From assembly GCF_001586165.1 (NCBI RefSeq), contig NZ_CP014608.1, positions 4,526,001 to 4,590,000 on the forward strand: 64,000 bases of DNA, in the 5' to 3' direction. The translations under genes and the position numbers were made by a program. Below the pieces are notes generated by a model that was given only the letters and a program-made list of their open reading frames with translations, ran no database searches and was not told the origin of the DNA. Of this stretch, positions 37,587 through 46,417 are shown piece by piece. The stretch's first letter is position 1, and the number at the start of each line of letters is the position of its first letter. This stretch comes from Obesumbacterium proteus (GTDB lineage: Bacteria; Pseudomonadota; Gammaproteobacteria; Enterobacterales; Enterobacteriaceae).

Positions 37587-39158
37587 CTAGCGCCCAGCAT
37601 GTAAGTGCAGATACTCTTCAAACCCCATAGCACCCGGCATTGAATCCTGAGCTTCCATAGCGGCCTGACGTTTAATCGACGCTTCCACCTGTTGCTGCAA
37701 CTGTTCTTCGGTTAATACTTCCAACGGCTCTGAGCTCAACTGTTCGCGATAACGCTCTGACAGTTCACGGCCAAATCCACCCACGCCTTTTTCTTTCATC
37801 TGCTCCAATACCTGAGCAGAATAGGTCAATGAAGCATCTTCAAAACAGGCTACCAGCTTAGTGCAAACCTGCTGATATTGCTTATTCCCATTGATGCTAT
37901 CTAATACTTCGGCGACGCGTTGCAAATCAGCAAACAGTTCTTTGCCTACTTTCGCAAGTGGCTGGCGCTCAGTGTCACAGCCAATACCAATAGTCTGGCC
38001 AGGCTTGCGCCCTTCAAGGATCACGCGATTCCAGTTTTTACGCGTACACAGCAGTTCGTCACTGCTCATTTCCGGCGCATCAGCCAGTACACACCAAATC
38101 AGGAAAAGATCCAAGAAGCGGGATTGCTCAGCGTTAACGCCGATAGCCGTAAATGGATTGATATCCAGAGAGCGCACTTCTATGTATTCAATTCCGCCAC
38201 GCAGCAGTGCATCGGACGGTGACTCGTCGCCTTTAGTGACACGTTTTGGACGAATCGGCGCGTAGAGTTCATTTTCAATCTGTAAAACGTTGGCATTGAG
38301 CTGGCGATAATGACCATCTACCTTCACACCAAGCTTAGCAAACTCAGGTGATGGCGTATGAATCGCTTTTTTCAGCGCGGTGACATAATCAGGCAGATTG
38401 TTGAACGTGATGCCTAAATCATTCTGCGATTTATTGGTATAACCTAAATCACTCAAACGCAGCGAGGTTGCATAAGGCAGATACAGCATATGCCCATCAC
38501 GCTCGAACGGAATATTGGTTTCACGACCGTTCAAGAACGATGAACAGATTGCCGGTGAGGCGCCAAACAGATACGGGATCACCCAGCCAAAGCGATAATA
38601 GTTACGGATCAGGCGGAAATAACCCGCCGAGATCTGCTCTTTACCACTTTCTGCATCTTCAACGCCAGCCCATGCACGCCAAAAATCTATAGGCAGCGAG
38701 AAGTTATAGTGCACACCAGAAATGGTTTGCATCAGCGCACCGTAGCGATTCTTCAAACCTTCACGGTACAACGTTTTAAATCGACCAACGTTAGATGAGC
38801 CATACTGTGCCAGTACAATATCTTCTTCTTTATTGATAAAGCACGGCATACTCATTGGCCACATGCGCTCTGAGCCTAAATTACGCGCTACATAACGATG
38901 AATATCCGTTAAGAAGGAAAGCATGTGATCGATGCTGGGATCGACTGGAGTAATAAACTCCAGCAAAGACTCGGCAAAGTCAGTGGTTATCCAAGGATGA
39001 GTCAACGCTTTACCCAATATATCTGGGTGACCAGAAGCGGCCAGTTGGCCTTCAGGCGTTACACGAAGCGTTTCACGCTCAATTCCGCGTCGAATTCCGT
39101 TAAGAGCATCTGGATGCGACTCCAGCCAAGTCAGTGCTTTAGATACGTCCGGGATCAA
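37587..39158 (-). CDS. gshA: Glutamate-cysteine ligase
   Basis: First, rate-limiting step of glutathione synthesis. 523 aa (518 in E. coli), similar throughout: GIRRGIERETLRV, ITTDFAESLLEFITPV, YREGLKNRYGALMQTISGVHYNFSLP and GIEYIEVRSLDINPF. It starts with TTG at 39158, as E. coli gshA does, with GGGAGG upstream. The C-terminal tail beyond about 470 is less conserved. Follows yqaA on the same strand. Confidence 0.97.
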   Translation of the reverse strand: MIPDVSKALTWLESHPDALNGIRRGIERETLRVTPEGQLAASGHPDILGKALTHPWITTDFAESLLEFITPVDPSIDHMLSFLTDIHRYVARNLGSERMWPMSMPCFINKEEDIVLAQYGSSNVGRFKTLYREGLKNRYGALMQTISGVHYNFSLPIDFWRAWAGVEDAESGKEQISAGYFRLIRNYYRFGWVIPYLFGASPAICSSFLNGRETNIPFERDGHMLYLPYATSLRLSDLGYTNKSQNDLGITFNNLPDYVTALKKAIHTPSPEFAKLGVKVDGHYRQLNANVLQIENELYAPIRPKRVTKGDESPSDALLRGGIEYIEVRSLDINPFTAIGVNAEQSRFLDLFLIWCVLADAPEMSSDELLCTRKNWNRVILEGRKPGQTIGIGCDTERQPLAKVGKELFADLQRVAEVLDSINGNKQYQQVCTKLVACFEDASLTYSAQVLEQMKEKGVGGFGRELSERYREQLSSEPLEVLTEEQLQQQVEASIKRQAAMEAQDSMPGAMGFEEYLHLHAGR

Positions 39159-39228
39159 GTCGACCTCCCGCTAATCAAATAATAACTGCCAGCATTCATG
39201 TTCTGCCGCTGAGCGTTTCCACTCTCGC

Positions 39229-39657
39229 TTATGACCACCATGACATACCCTGCAGCGTCAGCCATGCTAACACCACATAACGCACCGCTTTCCCAATACT
39301 GAGATAAAGCGCCACGGGTACCCACGGCATTCGCAGCCAACCTGCTAACACACAGAGTAAATCACCAATGATGGGCACCCAACTGAGCAACAATGTTACC
39401 GCGCCATAGCGTTGTAACCAGCGTAACGACAGCTGCAACCCCCGCTGCGGTTTCATGTCCGGCAGCAGACGACCAATGATGACATTTGTTAATCCGCCCA
39501 GAATATTGCCAACAATCGCTGTCAGCACTAACCACCACGGAGAAACCTGCCCCGCTAACAGCAAGGCAGTTAAAACAATTTCTGAATTTCCCGGCAATAG
39601 CGTCGCGCTAGTGAAGCTACTGGCAAACATTGCGCCTAATGTCAGGAGAGAGCTCAT
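39229..39657 (-). CDS. yqaA: Inner-membrane protein YqaA (DedA-like)
   Basis: 142 aa, three to four hydrophobic segments. SNARE-associated/DedA-like features are the amphipathic TLLPGNSEIVLTALLLAG and PIIGDLLCVLAGWLRMPW. Function unknown; the wider superfamily includes lipid carriers. Its ATG overlaps the yqaB stop by one base (TAATG), so the two are coupled. Conserved order yqaB-yqaA-gshA. Confidence 0.9.
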   Translation of the reverse strand: MSSLLTLGAMFASSFTSATLLPGNSEIVLTALLLAGQVSPWWLVLTAIVGNILGGLTNVIIGRLLPDMKPQRGLQLSLRWLQRYGAVTLLLSWVPIIGDLLCVLAGWLRMPWVPVALYLSIGKAVRYVVLAWLTLQGMSWWS

Positions 39658-40223
39658 TACAACTTGCGCACGTCAACCCACGCCATATTGGCGCTTTGAG
39701 CCGCTTGGATGCCAAAATCAGCATCTTCGAACACCACACAATCCTTAGGTGCTACGCCGATAAGCTCAGCACAGCGTAAGAATGTGTCTGGTTCTGGCTT
39801 ATGCCGCTTAACATCATCAGCACCGACGATCGCTTGGAAACAATCGCGCAGTCCCAAATGGCGCAGCAATGCATCTGCCATTCGATGTTCACTTCCGGTT
39901 CCCACTGCCATCGGTCTTTTGCCTTTATAGGCCCGTACCACATCGATCAACGGAAGCGGCGTTACGCTATCTAGTAACATGGCTTCTACCGCGGCCGTTT
40001 TCAATGCGGCAAGATGATGTGGATCCATATCCGCTTGATTATTTTCTATGATGACTTGGGCAATACGCCAAGTTGGGGAGCCATTCAGTGCCACCATCGC
40101 ATGTTCATCGTAGGTCATTCCGTATTGGGAAAGCACCTGCCGCCAAGCCAGACGATGCGTAGGCTCGGTATCGAGTAGAGTGCCGTCCATATCAAAAATC
40201 AGTCCTTGAAAGCGATCGTACAT
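39657..40223 (-). CDS. yqaB: HAD-family sugar phosphatase YqaB (fructose-1-phosphate phosphatase)
   Basis: 188 aa. HAD motif I FDMDGTLLDTEP gives the nucleophile Asp and acid/base Asp, motif II is in VGTGSEHRM, and motif III/IV is KPEPDTF with FEDADFGIQAA. The E. coli homologue dephosphorylates fructose-1-phosphate and related sugars. First of the yqaB-yqaA pair. Confidence 0.93.
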   Translation of the reverse strand: MYDRFQGLIFDMDGTLLDTEPTHRLAWRQVLSQYGMTYDEHAMVALNGSPTWRIAQVIIENNQADMDPHHLAALKTAAVEAMLLDSVTPLPLIDVVRAYKGKRPMAVGTGSEHRMADALLRHLGLRDCFQAIVGADDVKRHKPEPDTFLRCAELIGVAPKDCVVFEDADFGIQAAQSANMAWVDVRKL

Positions 40224-40381
40224 TGATTGCAGCTCCGTAACGATGGTGAATATATGGAAGGTTACTTTAACGCAAAGCTTTTACGTTGTCGCTCTGAGAG
40301 TTTCAGGGGGAATTAATTAAAAAGCCAATGGATATGAGGAAAAATTCTGCCGAAAAAGACTATGCACGGTGGATTTTAGAT
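40224..40381. other. Upstream region of yqaB
   Basis: About 160 bp without a gene, expected to carry the yqaB promoter. I see no repeat or structured element in it. Confidence 0.4.
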
Positions 40382-40407
40382 AAAAAAAAACCCCGTCAAT
40401 GACGAGG
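40382..40407 (-). terminator. Terminator of the tRNA-Ser/tRNA-Arg operon
   Basis: Minus strand CCTCGTC-ATT-GACGGGG followed by nine T. It is the first strong terminator downstream of the tRNA array. Confidence 0.75.
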
Positions 40408-40521
40408 TCTTAAGATGACATATCTGGGAGGTTATTCGGCGCAAGCGCCTCACTCTCTTAGTGTCATCAGTCTCTCTGACTATCATACGACAAGGTATGT
40501 TACATCAGAGAAACCAAATAT

Positions 40522-40592
40522 GGTGCACCCAGGAAGATGACTCACGCGAGCGTTTCGCCCTGCGGGCCGTTGCTAAAGCAACGTTATCATCC
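40522..40592 (-). ncRNA. RtT-like element ending in a tRNA-Arg 3' fragment
   Basis: In the trailer of the tRNA operon, minus strand. It holds three small stem-loops in a row (GTTGC/GCAAC, GCCC/GGGC, a GCTCGCGTGAGT palindrome) and ends in ATCTTCCTGGGTGCACCA, an exact copy of the last 18 nt of the tRNA-Arg genes. This resembles the RtT family known from the E. coli tyrT operon, whose repeats also copy a tRNA 3' end. The assignment is by resemblance from memory. Confidence 0.45.
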
Positions 40593-40655
40593 TTTGTGCT
40601 ACCGGCAACACTTAACCACTATGCAATTCTGCATTGCGATAAGCATTGTGAAATA

Positions 40656-40732
40656 TGGTGCACCCAGGAAGATTCGAACTTCCGACCGCTCGGTTCGTAG
40701 CCGAGTACTCTATCCAGCTGAGCTATGGGTGC
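40656..40732 (-). tRNA. argV: tRNA-Arg (ACG), copy 1
   Basis: 77 nt with CCA. Acceptor GCACCCA, anticodon loop CTACGAA (anticodon ACG). The wobble A is normally converted to inosine by TadA, so it reads CGU, CGC and CGA. Last of four tandem copies in the direction of transcription. Confidence 0.97.
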
Positions 40733-40787
40733 ACAGGATACTGCTGATATCGTGACGCTGAAAAATCTCTAGCACCACAATCAATAA

Positions 40788-40864
40788 TGGTGCACCCAGG
40801 AAGATTCGAACTTCCGACCGCTCGGTTCGTAGCCGAGTACTCTATCCAGCTGAGCTATGGGTGC
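40788..40864 (-). tRNA. argY: tRNA-Arg (ACG), copy 2
   Basis: Identical in the tRNA body to the other copies; 55-bp spacer to copy 1 and near-identical spacer to copy 3 (period 132 bp). Confidence 0.97.
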
Positions 40865-40919
40865 ACAGGATACTGCTGATATTGCGACGCTGATAAATCT
40901 CTAGCACCACAATCAATAA

Positions 40920-40996
40920 TGGTGCACCCAGGAAGATTCGAACTTCCGACCGCTCGGTTCGTAGCCGAGTACTCTATCCAGCTGAGCTATGGGTGC
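40920..40996 (-). tRNA. argZ: tRNA-Arg (ACG), copy 3
   Basis: Identical in the tRNA body to the other copies; 132-bp period from copy 2. The copy-specific gene symbols are given by analogy only. Confidence 0.97.
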
Positions 40997-41050
40997 ACAG
41001 GATACTACTGATATCGTGACACTGATAAATCACTGCATCACAACAAAATA

Positions 41051-41127
41051 TGGTGCACCCAGGAAGATTCGAACTTCCGACCGCTCGGTTCGTAGCCGAG
41101 TACTCTATCCAGCTGAGCTATGGGTGC
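41051..41127 (-). tRNA. argQ: tRNA-Arg (ACG), copy 4
   Basis: Identical in the tRNA body to the other copies; nearest of the four to tRNA-Ser, from which it is separated by four bases. Confidence 0.97.
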
Positions 41128-41131
41128 AAAA

Positions 41132-41224
41132 TGGCGGTGAGGCGGGGATTCGAACCCCGGATGCAGCTTTTGACCGCATACTCCCTTAGCAGGGGAGCGC
41201 CTTCAGCCTCTCGGCCACCTCACC
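41132..41224 (-). tRNA. serV: tRNA-Ser (GCT)
   Basis: 93 nt with the long variable arm typical of tRNA-Ser. Acceptor GGTGAGG, anticodon loop CTGCTAA (anticodon GCT), reads AGC/AGU. First gene of the tRNA operon, as serV in E. coli. Confidence 0.97.
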
Positions 41225-41289
41225 TTACGCATATCTTTCGATGCGTGCTGACTAACTTTGTTTAAGCTCATCGGCACTGCGTGGCGCAC

Positions 41290-41317
41290 ATATTACTTTC
41301 TGGGGTTTATAAGTCAA
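41290..41317 (-). promoter_or_regulatory. Promoter of the tRNA operon
   Basis: -35 TTGACT (41312-41317), 16-bp spacer, -10 TAATAT (41290-41295), followed by a GTGCGCC discriminator suited to stringent control. The remaining bases up to csrA (41318-41584) hold no gene I can support. Confidence 0.75.
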
Positions 41318-41584
41318 ACATTTTTTCGAGACTCTGATTCGTTTGTGTAAAACACAGACAAAAAGCGCGATTTTAAGGCAAGCTGTTGATTTAATAATCA
41401 CGAAATCAGCGTATAGCGTAGCTAAAATCTAAAAATGGATTAGCAGGAAAAACGAAAAGAAGTGCGATGGAGAGAGATAAAACGAAAGAAAATCGAAAAA
41501 TGGGGATATAGCGAAGGGAGTTTAGAGTGCGAATGACCCGTTTAGCGTTAGCGCCCCGCAATAATACGAGGCGCTACACTAGGA

Positions 41585-41770
41585 TTAGTAAGTCGTCTGT
41601 TGAGACTTTTCGGCCTGAATACGTTGGTAAATCTCTTCACGATGGACAGAAACCTCTTTCGGAGCATTTACACCGATGCGAACCTGGTTTCCTTTAACAC
41701 CTAATACAGTGACCGTTACCTCATCACCAATCATGAGGGTTTCACCCACTCGACGAGTCAAAATTAGCAT
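41585..41770 (-). CDS. csrA: Carbon storage regulator CsrA
   Basis: 61 aa, a dimeric RNA-binding protein that blocks or stabilises mRNAs at GGA motifs and shifts carbon flow, motility and biofilm formation. MLILTRRVGETLMIGDEV, with key Arg residues at 6-7 and IRAEK-like IQAEKSQQ after Arg44, is as in E. coli. Downstream of alaS on the same strand, upstream of serV, the conserved order. Confidence 0.98.
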   Translation of the reverse strand: MLILTRRVGETLMIGDEVTVTVLGVKGNQVRIGVNAPKEVSVHREEIYQRIQAEKSQQTTY

Positions 41771-41956
41771 TCTTTGCTCCTTGAAAGATTAATTAGAGTC
41801 GGGTCTCTCAGCTTCCCCCGCCATTATCCATCATCTATTGTGAAAACGTAACCTATAACAAGTTCATAATGTGTAAGCAGATTAGGCTGGTCCACACTGT
41901 ATGTACAAGTTTAGTCCAAAAGGTATACACCGTAGTAATTTTTATAACAAGTACGT

Positions 41957-42013
41957 TAACTAAAAAACAAAAAACGCCATACCTGACAATAAGATATGAC
42001 GTTTGTTTTTTGA
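41957..42013 (-). terminator. alaS terminator
   Basis: Minus strand ACGTCATA pairs with TATGGCGT around a loop of about 14 bases and is followed by TTTTTTGTTTTTT; symmetrical A/T runs on both sides lengthen the stem. Confidence 0.7.
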
Positions 42014-42024
42014 ACTATCTTAAA

Positions 42025-44652
42025 TTACAGCTTATCTGCAACCCAAGCTTCTACACCAGCCAGCGCCTGAGGTAATGCCGCGGCATCGCTACCACCTGCC
42101 ATCGCCATGTCAGGACGTCCACCGCCTTTACCGCCAACCTGCTGGGCGACCATACCAATCAGCTCACCCGCTTTCACTTTGCCAGTGAGGTCTTTGGTGA
42201 CACCAGCAACTAAGCTAACTTTACCTTCAGCGGTAGTTGCCAGAACCACGACGCCAGAACCAAGCTGATTCTTCAGCTCATCAACCATCGTGCGCAGCAT
42301 TTTGGCTTCTACGTTATCCAGATGGCTTACCAGAAGCTTCACGCCCTTCACATCAACGGCTTTGCTGGAAAGTGATGCACTTTCCTGAGCAGCCTGCTGA
42401 TCTTTAAGCTGTTGCAGCTCTTTTTCCAACTGGCGAGTTTTATCCATAACGGCACGGATTTTATCCGCAACGCTATGAGCATCGCTCTTCACTAACGCAG
42501 CCGCTTCACGTAAAGCATCGGCGTCTTGATGCATAACCGCAATCGCACCTTCACCTGTTACGGCTTCGATACGACGCACGCCAGCCGCGGTGCCCGCTTC
42601 AGAAGTGATACGGAACAAACCGATATCGCCCGTCTGACGCGCATGCGTACCGCCACACAGCTCGGTGGAGAAATCACCCATGCTTAACACACGAACGCTT
42701 TCATCGTACTTCTCACCAAACAATGCCATCGCGCCTTTCGCTTTTGCTTCATCGAGATCCATGATGTTGGTCTCAATCGGCAGATTGCGTCGAACCTGAG
42801 CGTTGACGATATCTTCAACCTGACGAATCTGTTCAGGTTTCATGGCTTCAAAATGAGAGAAATCGAAACGCAGGTTACGATCGCTCACCAATGAGCCTTT
42901 CTGGGAAACATGATCGCCCAGCACCTGACGCAAAGCAGCATGCAGTAAGTGCGTCGCTGAGTGGTTCAAACGAATACGGCTACGACGAGCTTCATCAATC
43001 GTCGCCTCAACGCTGTCACCCACTTTCAATGAGCCCTGCGCAACTTTCCCCTGATGTCCAATCGCTTGGCCATACTTCTGAGTATCAGTTACGACAAAGC
43101 TCACGCCTTGCGCTGTCAGTTCGCCTTTATCGCCAACCTGACCGCCGGATTCAGCATAGAATGGGGTTTCGTTTAGAATAACCACGCCTTCTTCGCCTGC
43201 GTTCAGAACGTCAACCGCCTGACCGTCACGGAACAATGCCGTCACGCTTGAATGCTGCTGGTTATGATCATAACCAGAGAACTTGGAAGTACCATCAACA
43301 CGGATCATGCTGTTATAGTCTGCGCCGAAGCCGCTAGACTCACGCGCACGACGACGCTGCTCTTCCATTGCGCGTTCAAAGCCAATCTCATCGACTTTCA
43401 AATTACGCTCACGGCAAACGTCAGCGGTCAGATCCAGTGGGAAACCGTAGGTATCGTACAGACGGAAAGCCGTATCACCGTCCAGCGTATCGCCGGTCAG
43501 TTTTGATAGCTCATCATCCAACAGCGCTAAACCGCGTTCCAGCGTGCGAGCAAACTGTTCTTCTTCAGTTTTCAGAACCTGTTCAACCATCGACTGCTGG
43601 CGTTTCAGCTCATCAGCGGCAGAGCCCATCACGTCAATCAGTGGGGCAACCAGCTTATAGAAGAAAGTCTCTTTCGCTCCCACCATATTTCCGTGGCGCA
43701 CAGCACGACGGATAATACGACGCAGAACATAACCGCGGCCTTCGTTAGAAGGCAGTACGCCGTCAGAAACCAAGAACGCACAAGAACGAATGTGGTCAGC
43801 AATAACGCGTAGTGACTTGCTAGACAGATCGGTTGCACCGGTCACTTTTGCCGTCTCGGCAATCAGCGTGCGGAACAGATCGATGTCATAGTTAGAATTA
43901 ACGTGTTGCAGAACGGCCGCAATACGCTCCAATCCCATACCGGTATCAACAGATGGTTTTGGCAACGGCAGCATGGTGCCATCAGACTGACGGTTGAATT
44001 GCATGAAGACGATGTTCCAGATCTCAATATAGCGATCGCCATCTTCTTCAGCGCTTCCTGGAGGGCCACCCCAGATGTGGTCACCGTGATCGTAGAAAAT
44101 CTCGGTGCATGGACCACAAGGACCGGTATCCCCCATTTGCCAGAAGTTATCTGAAGCAAAAGGAGCGCCCTTGTTATCGCCAATGCGAATGATACGTTCG
44201 CGTGGTACACCAACTTCGTCAGCCCAAATGTTAAAGGCTTCATCGTCGGTTTCGTACACGGTCACCCACAGTTTTTCTTTCGGCAGGTTGAACCAGTTCT
44301 CACCGGTCAACAGCTCCCATGCAAACTGGATAGCATCGTGCTTGAAATAGTCACCGAAGCTGAAGTTGCCCAGCATTTCGAAAAATGTATGGTGACGTGC
44401 GGTATAACCGACGTTTTCTAAATCGTTATGTTTACCACCTGCACGCACACAACGTTGAGACGTTGTTGCACGGCTGTAGTTGCGTTTATCGATGCCGAGG
44501 AAAACATCCTTGAATTGGTTCATACCCGCATTGGTGAATAACAACGTAGGGTCGTTATTCGGAACCAGAGAACTACTCTCTACGATCTGGTGTCCTTTGC
44601 TATGGTAGAAATCGAGAAACGCTTGACGGATCTCAGCGGTACTCTTGCTCAT
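42025..44652 (-). CDS. alaS: Alanine-tRNA ligase
   Basis: Charges tRNA-Ala. 875 aa (876 in E. coli). N-terminal class II aminoacylation domain with motif 1 region SSLVPNNDPTLLFTNAGMNQF and CGPCTEIF, tRNA-recognition domain to about 460, editing domain with the zinc-type HSATHLLHAAL and CGGTHARQTGDIG, and the C-Ala dimerisation domain ending in GGGRPDMAMAGG. Transcribed after recX and before csrA. Confidence 0.98.
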   Translation of the reverse strand: MSKSTAEIRQAFLDFYHSKGHQIVESSSLVPNNDPTLLFTNAGMNQFKDVFLGIDKRNYSRATTSQRCVRAGGKHNDLENVGYTARHHTFFEMLGNFSFGDYFKHDAIQFAWELLTGENWFNLPKEKLWVTVYETDDEAFNIWADEVGVPRERIIRIGDNKGAPFASDNFWQMGDTGPCGPCTEIFYDHGDHIWGGPPGSAEEDGDRYIEIWNIVFMQFNRQSDGTMLPLPKPSVDTGMGLERIAAVLQHVNSNYDIDLFRTLIAETAKVTGATDLSSKSLRVIADHIRSCAFLVSDGVLPSNEGRGYVLRRIIRRAVRHGNMVGAKETFFYKLVAPLIDVMGSAADELKRQQSMVEQVLKTEEEQFARTLERGLALLDDELSKLTGDTLDGDTAFRLYDTYGFPLDLTADVCRERNLKVDEIGFERAMEEQRRRARESSGFGADYNSMIRVDGTSKFSGYDHNQQHSSVTALFRDGQAVDVLNAGEEGVVILNETPFYAESGGQVGDKGELTAQGVSFVVTDTQKYGQAIGHQGKVAQGSLKVGDSVEATIDEARRSRIRLNHSATHLLHAALRQVLGDHVSQKGSLVSDRNLRFDFSHFEAMKPEQIRQVEDIVNAQVRRNLPIETNIMDLDEAKAKGAMALFGEKYDESVRVLSMGDFSTELCGGTHARQTGDIGLFRITSEAGTAAGVRRIEAVTGEGAIAVMHQDADALREAAALVKSDAHSVADKIRAVMDKTRQLEKELQQLKDQQAAQESASLSSKAVDVKGVKLLVSHLDNVEAKMLRTMVDELKNQLGSGVVVLATTAEGKVSLVAGVTKDLTGKVKAGELIGMVAQQVGGKGGGRPDMAMAGGSDAAALPQALAGVEAWVADKL

Positions 44653-44786
44653 AATTGTCCCGGAGTCAGGCTAAAAGAACTGTAGTGAACAGACCCTCTC
44701 GCAATTGACTGCAAGTCGGCCGCGCACAAACATAAAGTGGGAATAAGATAAATTTTCTTCACTGGGAAGTAAAATCCCGCGTGCAT

Positions 44787-45227
44787 TCAATCCGACAAAT
44801 TGGAGAAAACAGCGTAAATTTCTTCCTGAAAGAAGCCTCGGTACAATAAAAATCGCTGCACCTTCGCTTTTTCTTTCCATTCTTGGGGGAGAGTTTGACC
44901 AAACTTACGATGCGCAGTTTGTTTTGCTAATGCGCTCCAATCAATATCTGACGACGCAAAAGCATCATAGATAAGATCGCGCGCAATACCTTTCATGCCT
45001 AATTCTTGCTGAATTCGCTGTACGCCATAGCCCTTTTGGCTGCGCATCACGAGATATCGCTCGGCAAACCGACGATCGTCTAGCCAGTTATGCTCATGAC
45101 AATAAGCGATGGCTTGTTCAACGTCCTTTTCAGAAACGTCTTGCGCCGCAAGTTTGCGGCGCAATTCAGTTTCGCTGTGATCGCGTTGAGCAAGTAACCG
45201 CATCGCCCGATTCAGTGTTTCAGTCAC
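44787..45227 (-). CDS. recX: RecA regulatory protein RecX
   Basis: 146 aa, shorter than E. coli RecX (166), mainly at the N terminus. Three-helix repeat domains with AMRLLAQRDHSETELRRKL, YCHEHNWLDDRRFAERY and RGFFQEEIYAVF. It caps and destabilises RecA filaments and restrains RecA activity. Follows recA after two hairpins, so it is probably expressed by read-through at a low level. Confidence 0.94.
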   Translation of the reverse strand: MTETLNRAMRLLAQRDHSETELRRKLAAQDVSEKDVEQAIAYCHEHNWLDDRRFAERYLVMRSQKGYGVQRIQQELGMKGIARDLIYDAFASSDIDWSALAKQTAHRKFGQTLPQEWKEKAKVQRFLLYRGFFQEEIYAVFSNLSD

Positions 45228-45251
45228 TTATTCGTCCTCGAAGCGGTACTC

Positions 45252-45303
45252 TATACCCGCATTGCGGGTATATTCTCAAGCACGACGCGTGATTACGCGT
45301 CGT
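45252..45303 (-). terminator. Two consecutive hairpins between recA and recX
   Basis: ACGACGCGT-GATT-ACGCGTCGT (45282-45303), which spans the recA stop codon, and TATACCCGC-ATT-GCGGGTATA (45252-45272). Neither has a T tract, so they look like leaky terminators or stability elements that lower recX expression relative to recA. Confidence 0.55.
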
Positions 45304-46345
45304 CTTCCAACAGCTCTTCATCATCTGAAGGCTTATGGTTTGCGTTCTCTGCGGCTGCGTGGCTCAACAACATTTCACGCAGTTTGGTATCTAACTCGGC
45401 ACGAATAGCAGGGTTTTCCTGCAAGTATTTCATGGAGTTTGATTTACCCTGTCCAATCTTGTCACCGTTATAGGCATACCAAGCACCGGATTTATCCACC
45501 AGCTTATGCTTAACACCTAGATCGATCAGCTCGCTTTCTTTAGAAATACCCGCGCCGTAAAGGATCTGGAATTCAGCCTGACGGAATGGTGGAGCAACCT
45601 TGTTTTTAACCACTTTCACGCGTGTTTCGTTACCGACGACTTCATCGCCATCTTTAATCGCGCCGATACGACGGATATCCAAGCGAACAGAAGAGTAGAA
45701 CTTCAGCGCATTACCACCGGTAGTGGTTTCTGGGTTACCGAACATAACGCCGATTTTCATACGGATCTGGTTGATAAAGATAACCAAGCAGTTCGCGTTC
45801 TTGATATTAGCGGTCAGTTTACGCAGCGCCTGAGACATCAAACGCGCTTGCAAACCAACGTGGGAATCACCCATCTCGCCTTCAATTTCTGCTTTAGGCG
45901 TCAGTGCAGCAACGGAGTCCACGACGATAACGTCAACCGCACCTGAACGTACCAGAGCATCACAAATTTCTAATGCCTGTTCGCCGGTATCTGGCTGAGA
46001 GATCAGCAAATCATCAACTTGCACACCTAACTTACCAGCGTAGATTGGGTCCAGCGCATGCTCAGCATCGATGAACGCACAAGTTTTGCCCGCAGCCTGT
46101 GCACTGGCAATAACCGACAGCGTCAGCGTAGTTTTACCGGAAGATTCTGGCCCGAAGATTTCAACCACACGGCCCATCGGCAAACCGCCAATGCCCAGAG
46201 CAACGTCCAGACTCAGAGAACCTGTAGATACAGAATCAATATCCAACGTCTGGGTATCACCAAGACGCATAATGGAACCTTTACCGAACTGCTTTTCGAT
46301 CTGGCCTAACGCAGCGGCTAGAGCCCTTTGTTTGTTCTCGTCCAT
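45293..46345 (-). CDS. recA: Recombinase A
   Basis: Strand-exchange ATPase and co-protease of LexA; centre of recombination repair and SOS. 350 aa. Walker A GPESSGKTT near 67-75, Walker B VIVVDSVAAL, loop 2 region GVMFGNPETTTGGNALKFY, and an acidic C-terminal tail ending DDEELLEDDA. Preceded by a perfect LexA box. pncC ends only 72 bp upstream of its start. Confidence 0.99.
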   Translation of the reverse strand: MDENKQRALAAALGQIEKQFGKGSIMRLGDTQTLDIDSVSTGSLSLDVALGIGGLPMGRVVEIFGPESSGKTTLTLSVIASAQAAGKTCAFIDAEHALDPIYAGKLGVQVDDLLISQPDTGEQALEICDALVRSGAVDVIVVDSVAALTPKAEIEGEMGDSHVGLQARLMSQALRKLTANIKNANCLVIFINQIRMKIGVMFGNPETTTGGNALKFYSSVRLDIRRIGAIKDGDEVVGNETRVKVVKNKVAPPFRQAEFQILYGAGISKESELIDLGVKHKLVDKSGAWYAYNGDKIGQGKSNSMKYLQENPAIRAELDTKLREMLLSHAAAENANHKPSDDEELLEDDA

Positions 46346-46383
46346 CTGTTACTCCATGCATAGCGAACCTGAAATTGGTGTTG

Positions 46384-46411
46384 ATTATACTGTATAGTCA
46401 TACAGTATCAA
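46384..46411 (-). promoter_or_regulatory. recA promoter with LexA (SOS) box
   Basis: -35 TTGATA (46406-46411), 16-bp spacer, -10 TATAAT (46384-46389). The spacer is the SOS box CTGT-N8-ACAG (46390-46405), flanked by TA on both sides, nearly identical to E. coli. Confidence 0.95.
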
Positions 46412-46417
46412 GTATGT

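Noticed and set aside
40522..40539. Phage or island attachment site at tRNA-Arg
   Set aside because: An exact tRNA 3' copy is present, but there is no integrase, no second boundary and no foreign cargo in between; an RtT-like trailer explains it better.
40656..41127. Regularly spaced repeats that could suggest a CRISPR array
   Set aside because: The repeats are complete tRNA-Arg genes with CCA ends and the spacers are nearly identical to each other; there are no cas genes.
42891..44350. Several plus-strand ORFs opposite alaS
   Set aside because: Shadow frames of a highly conserved gene.
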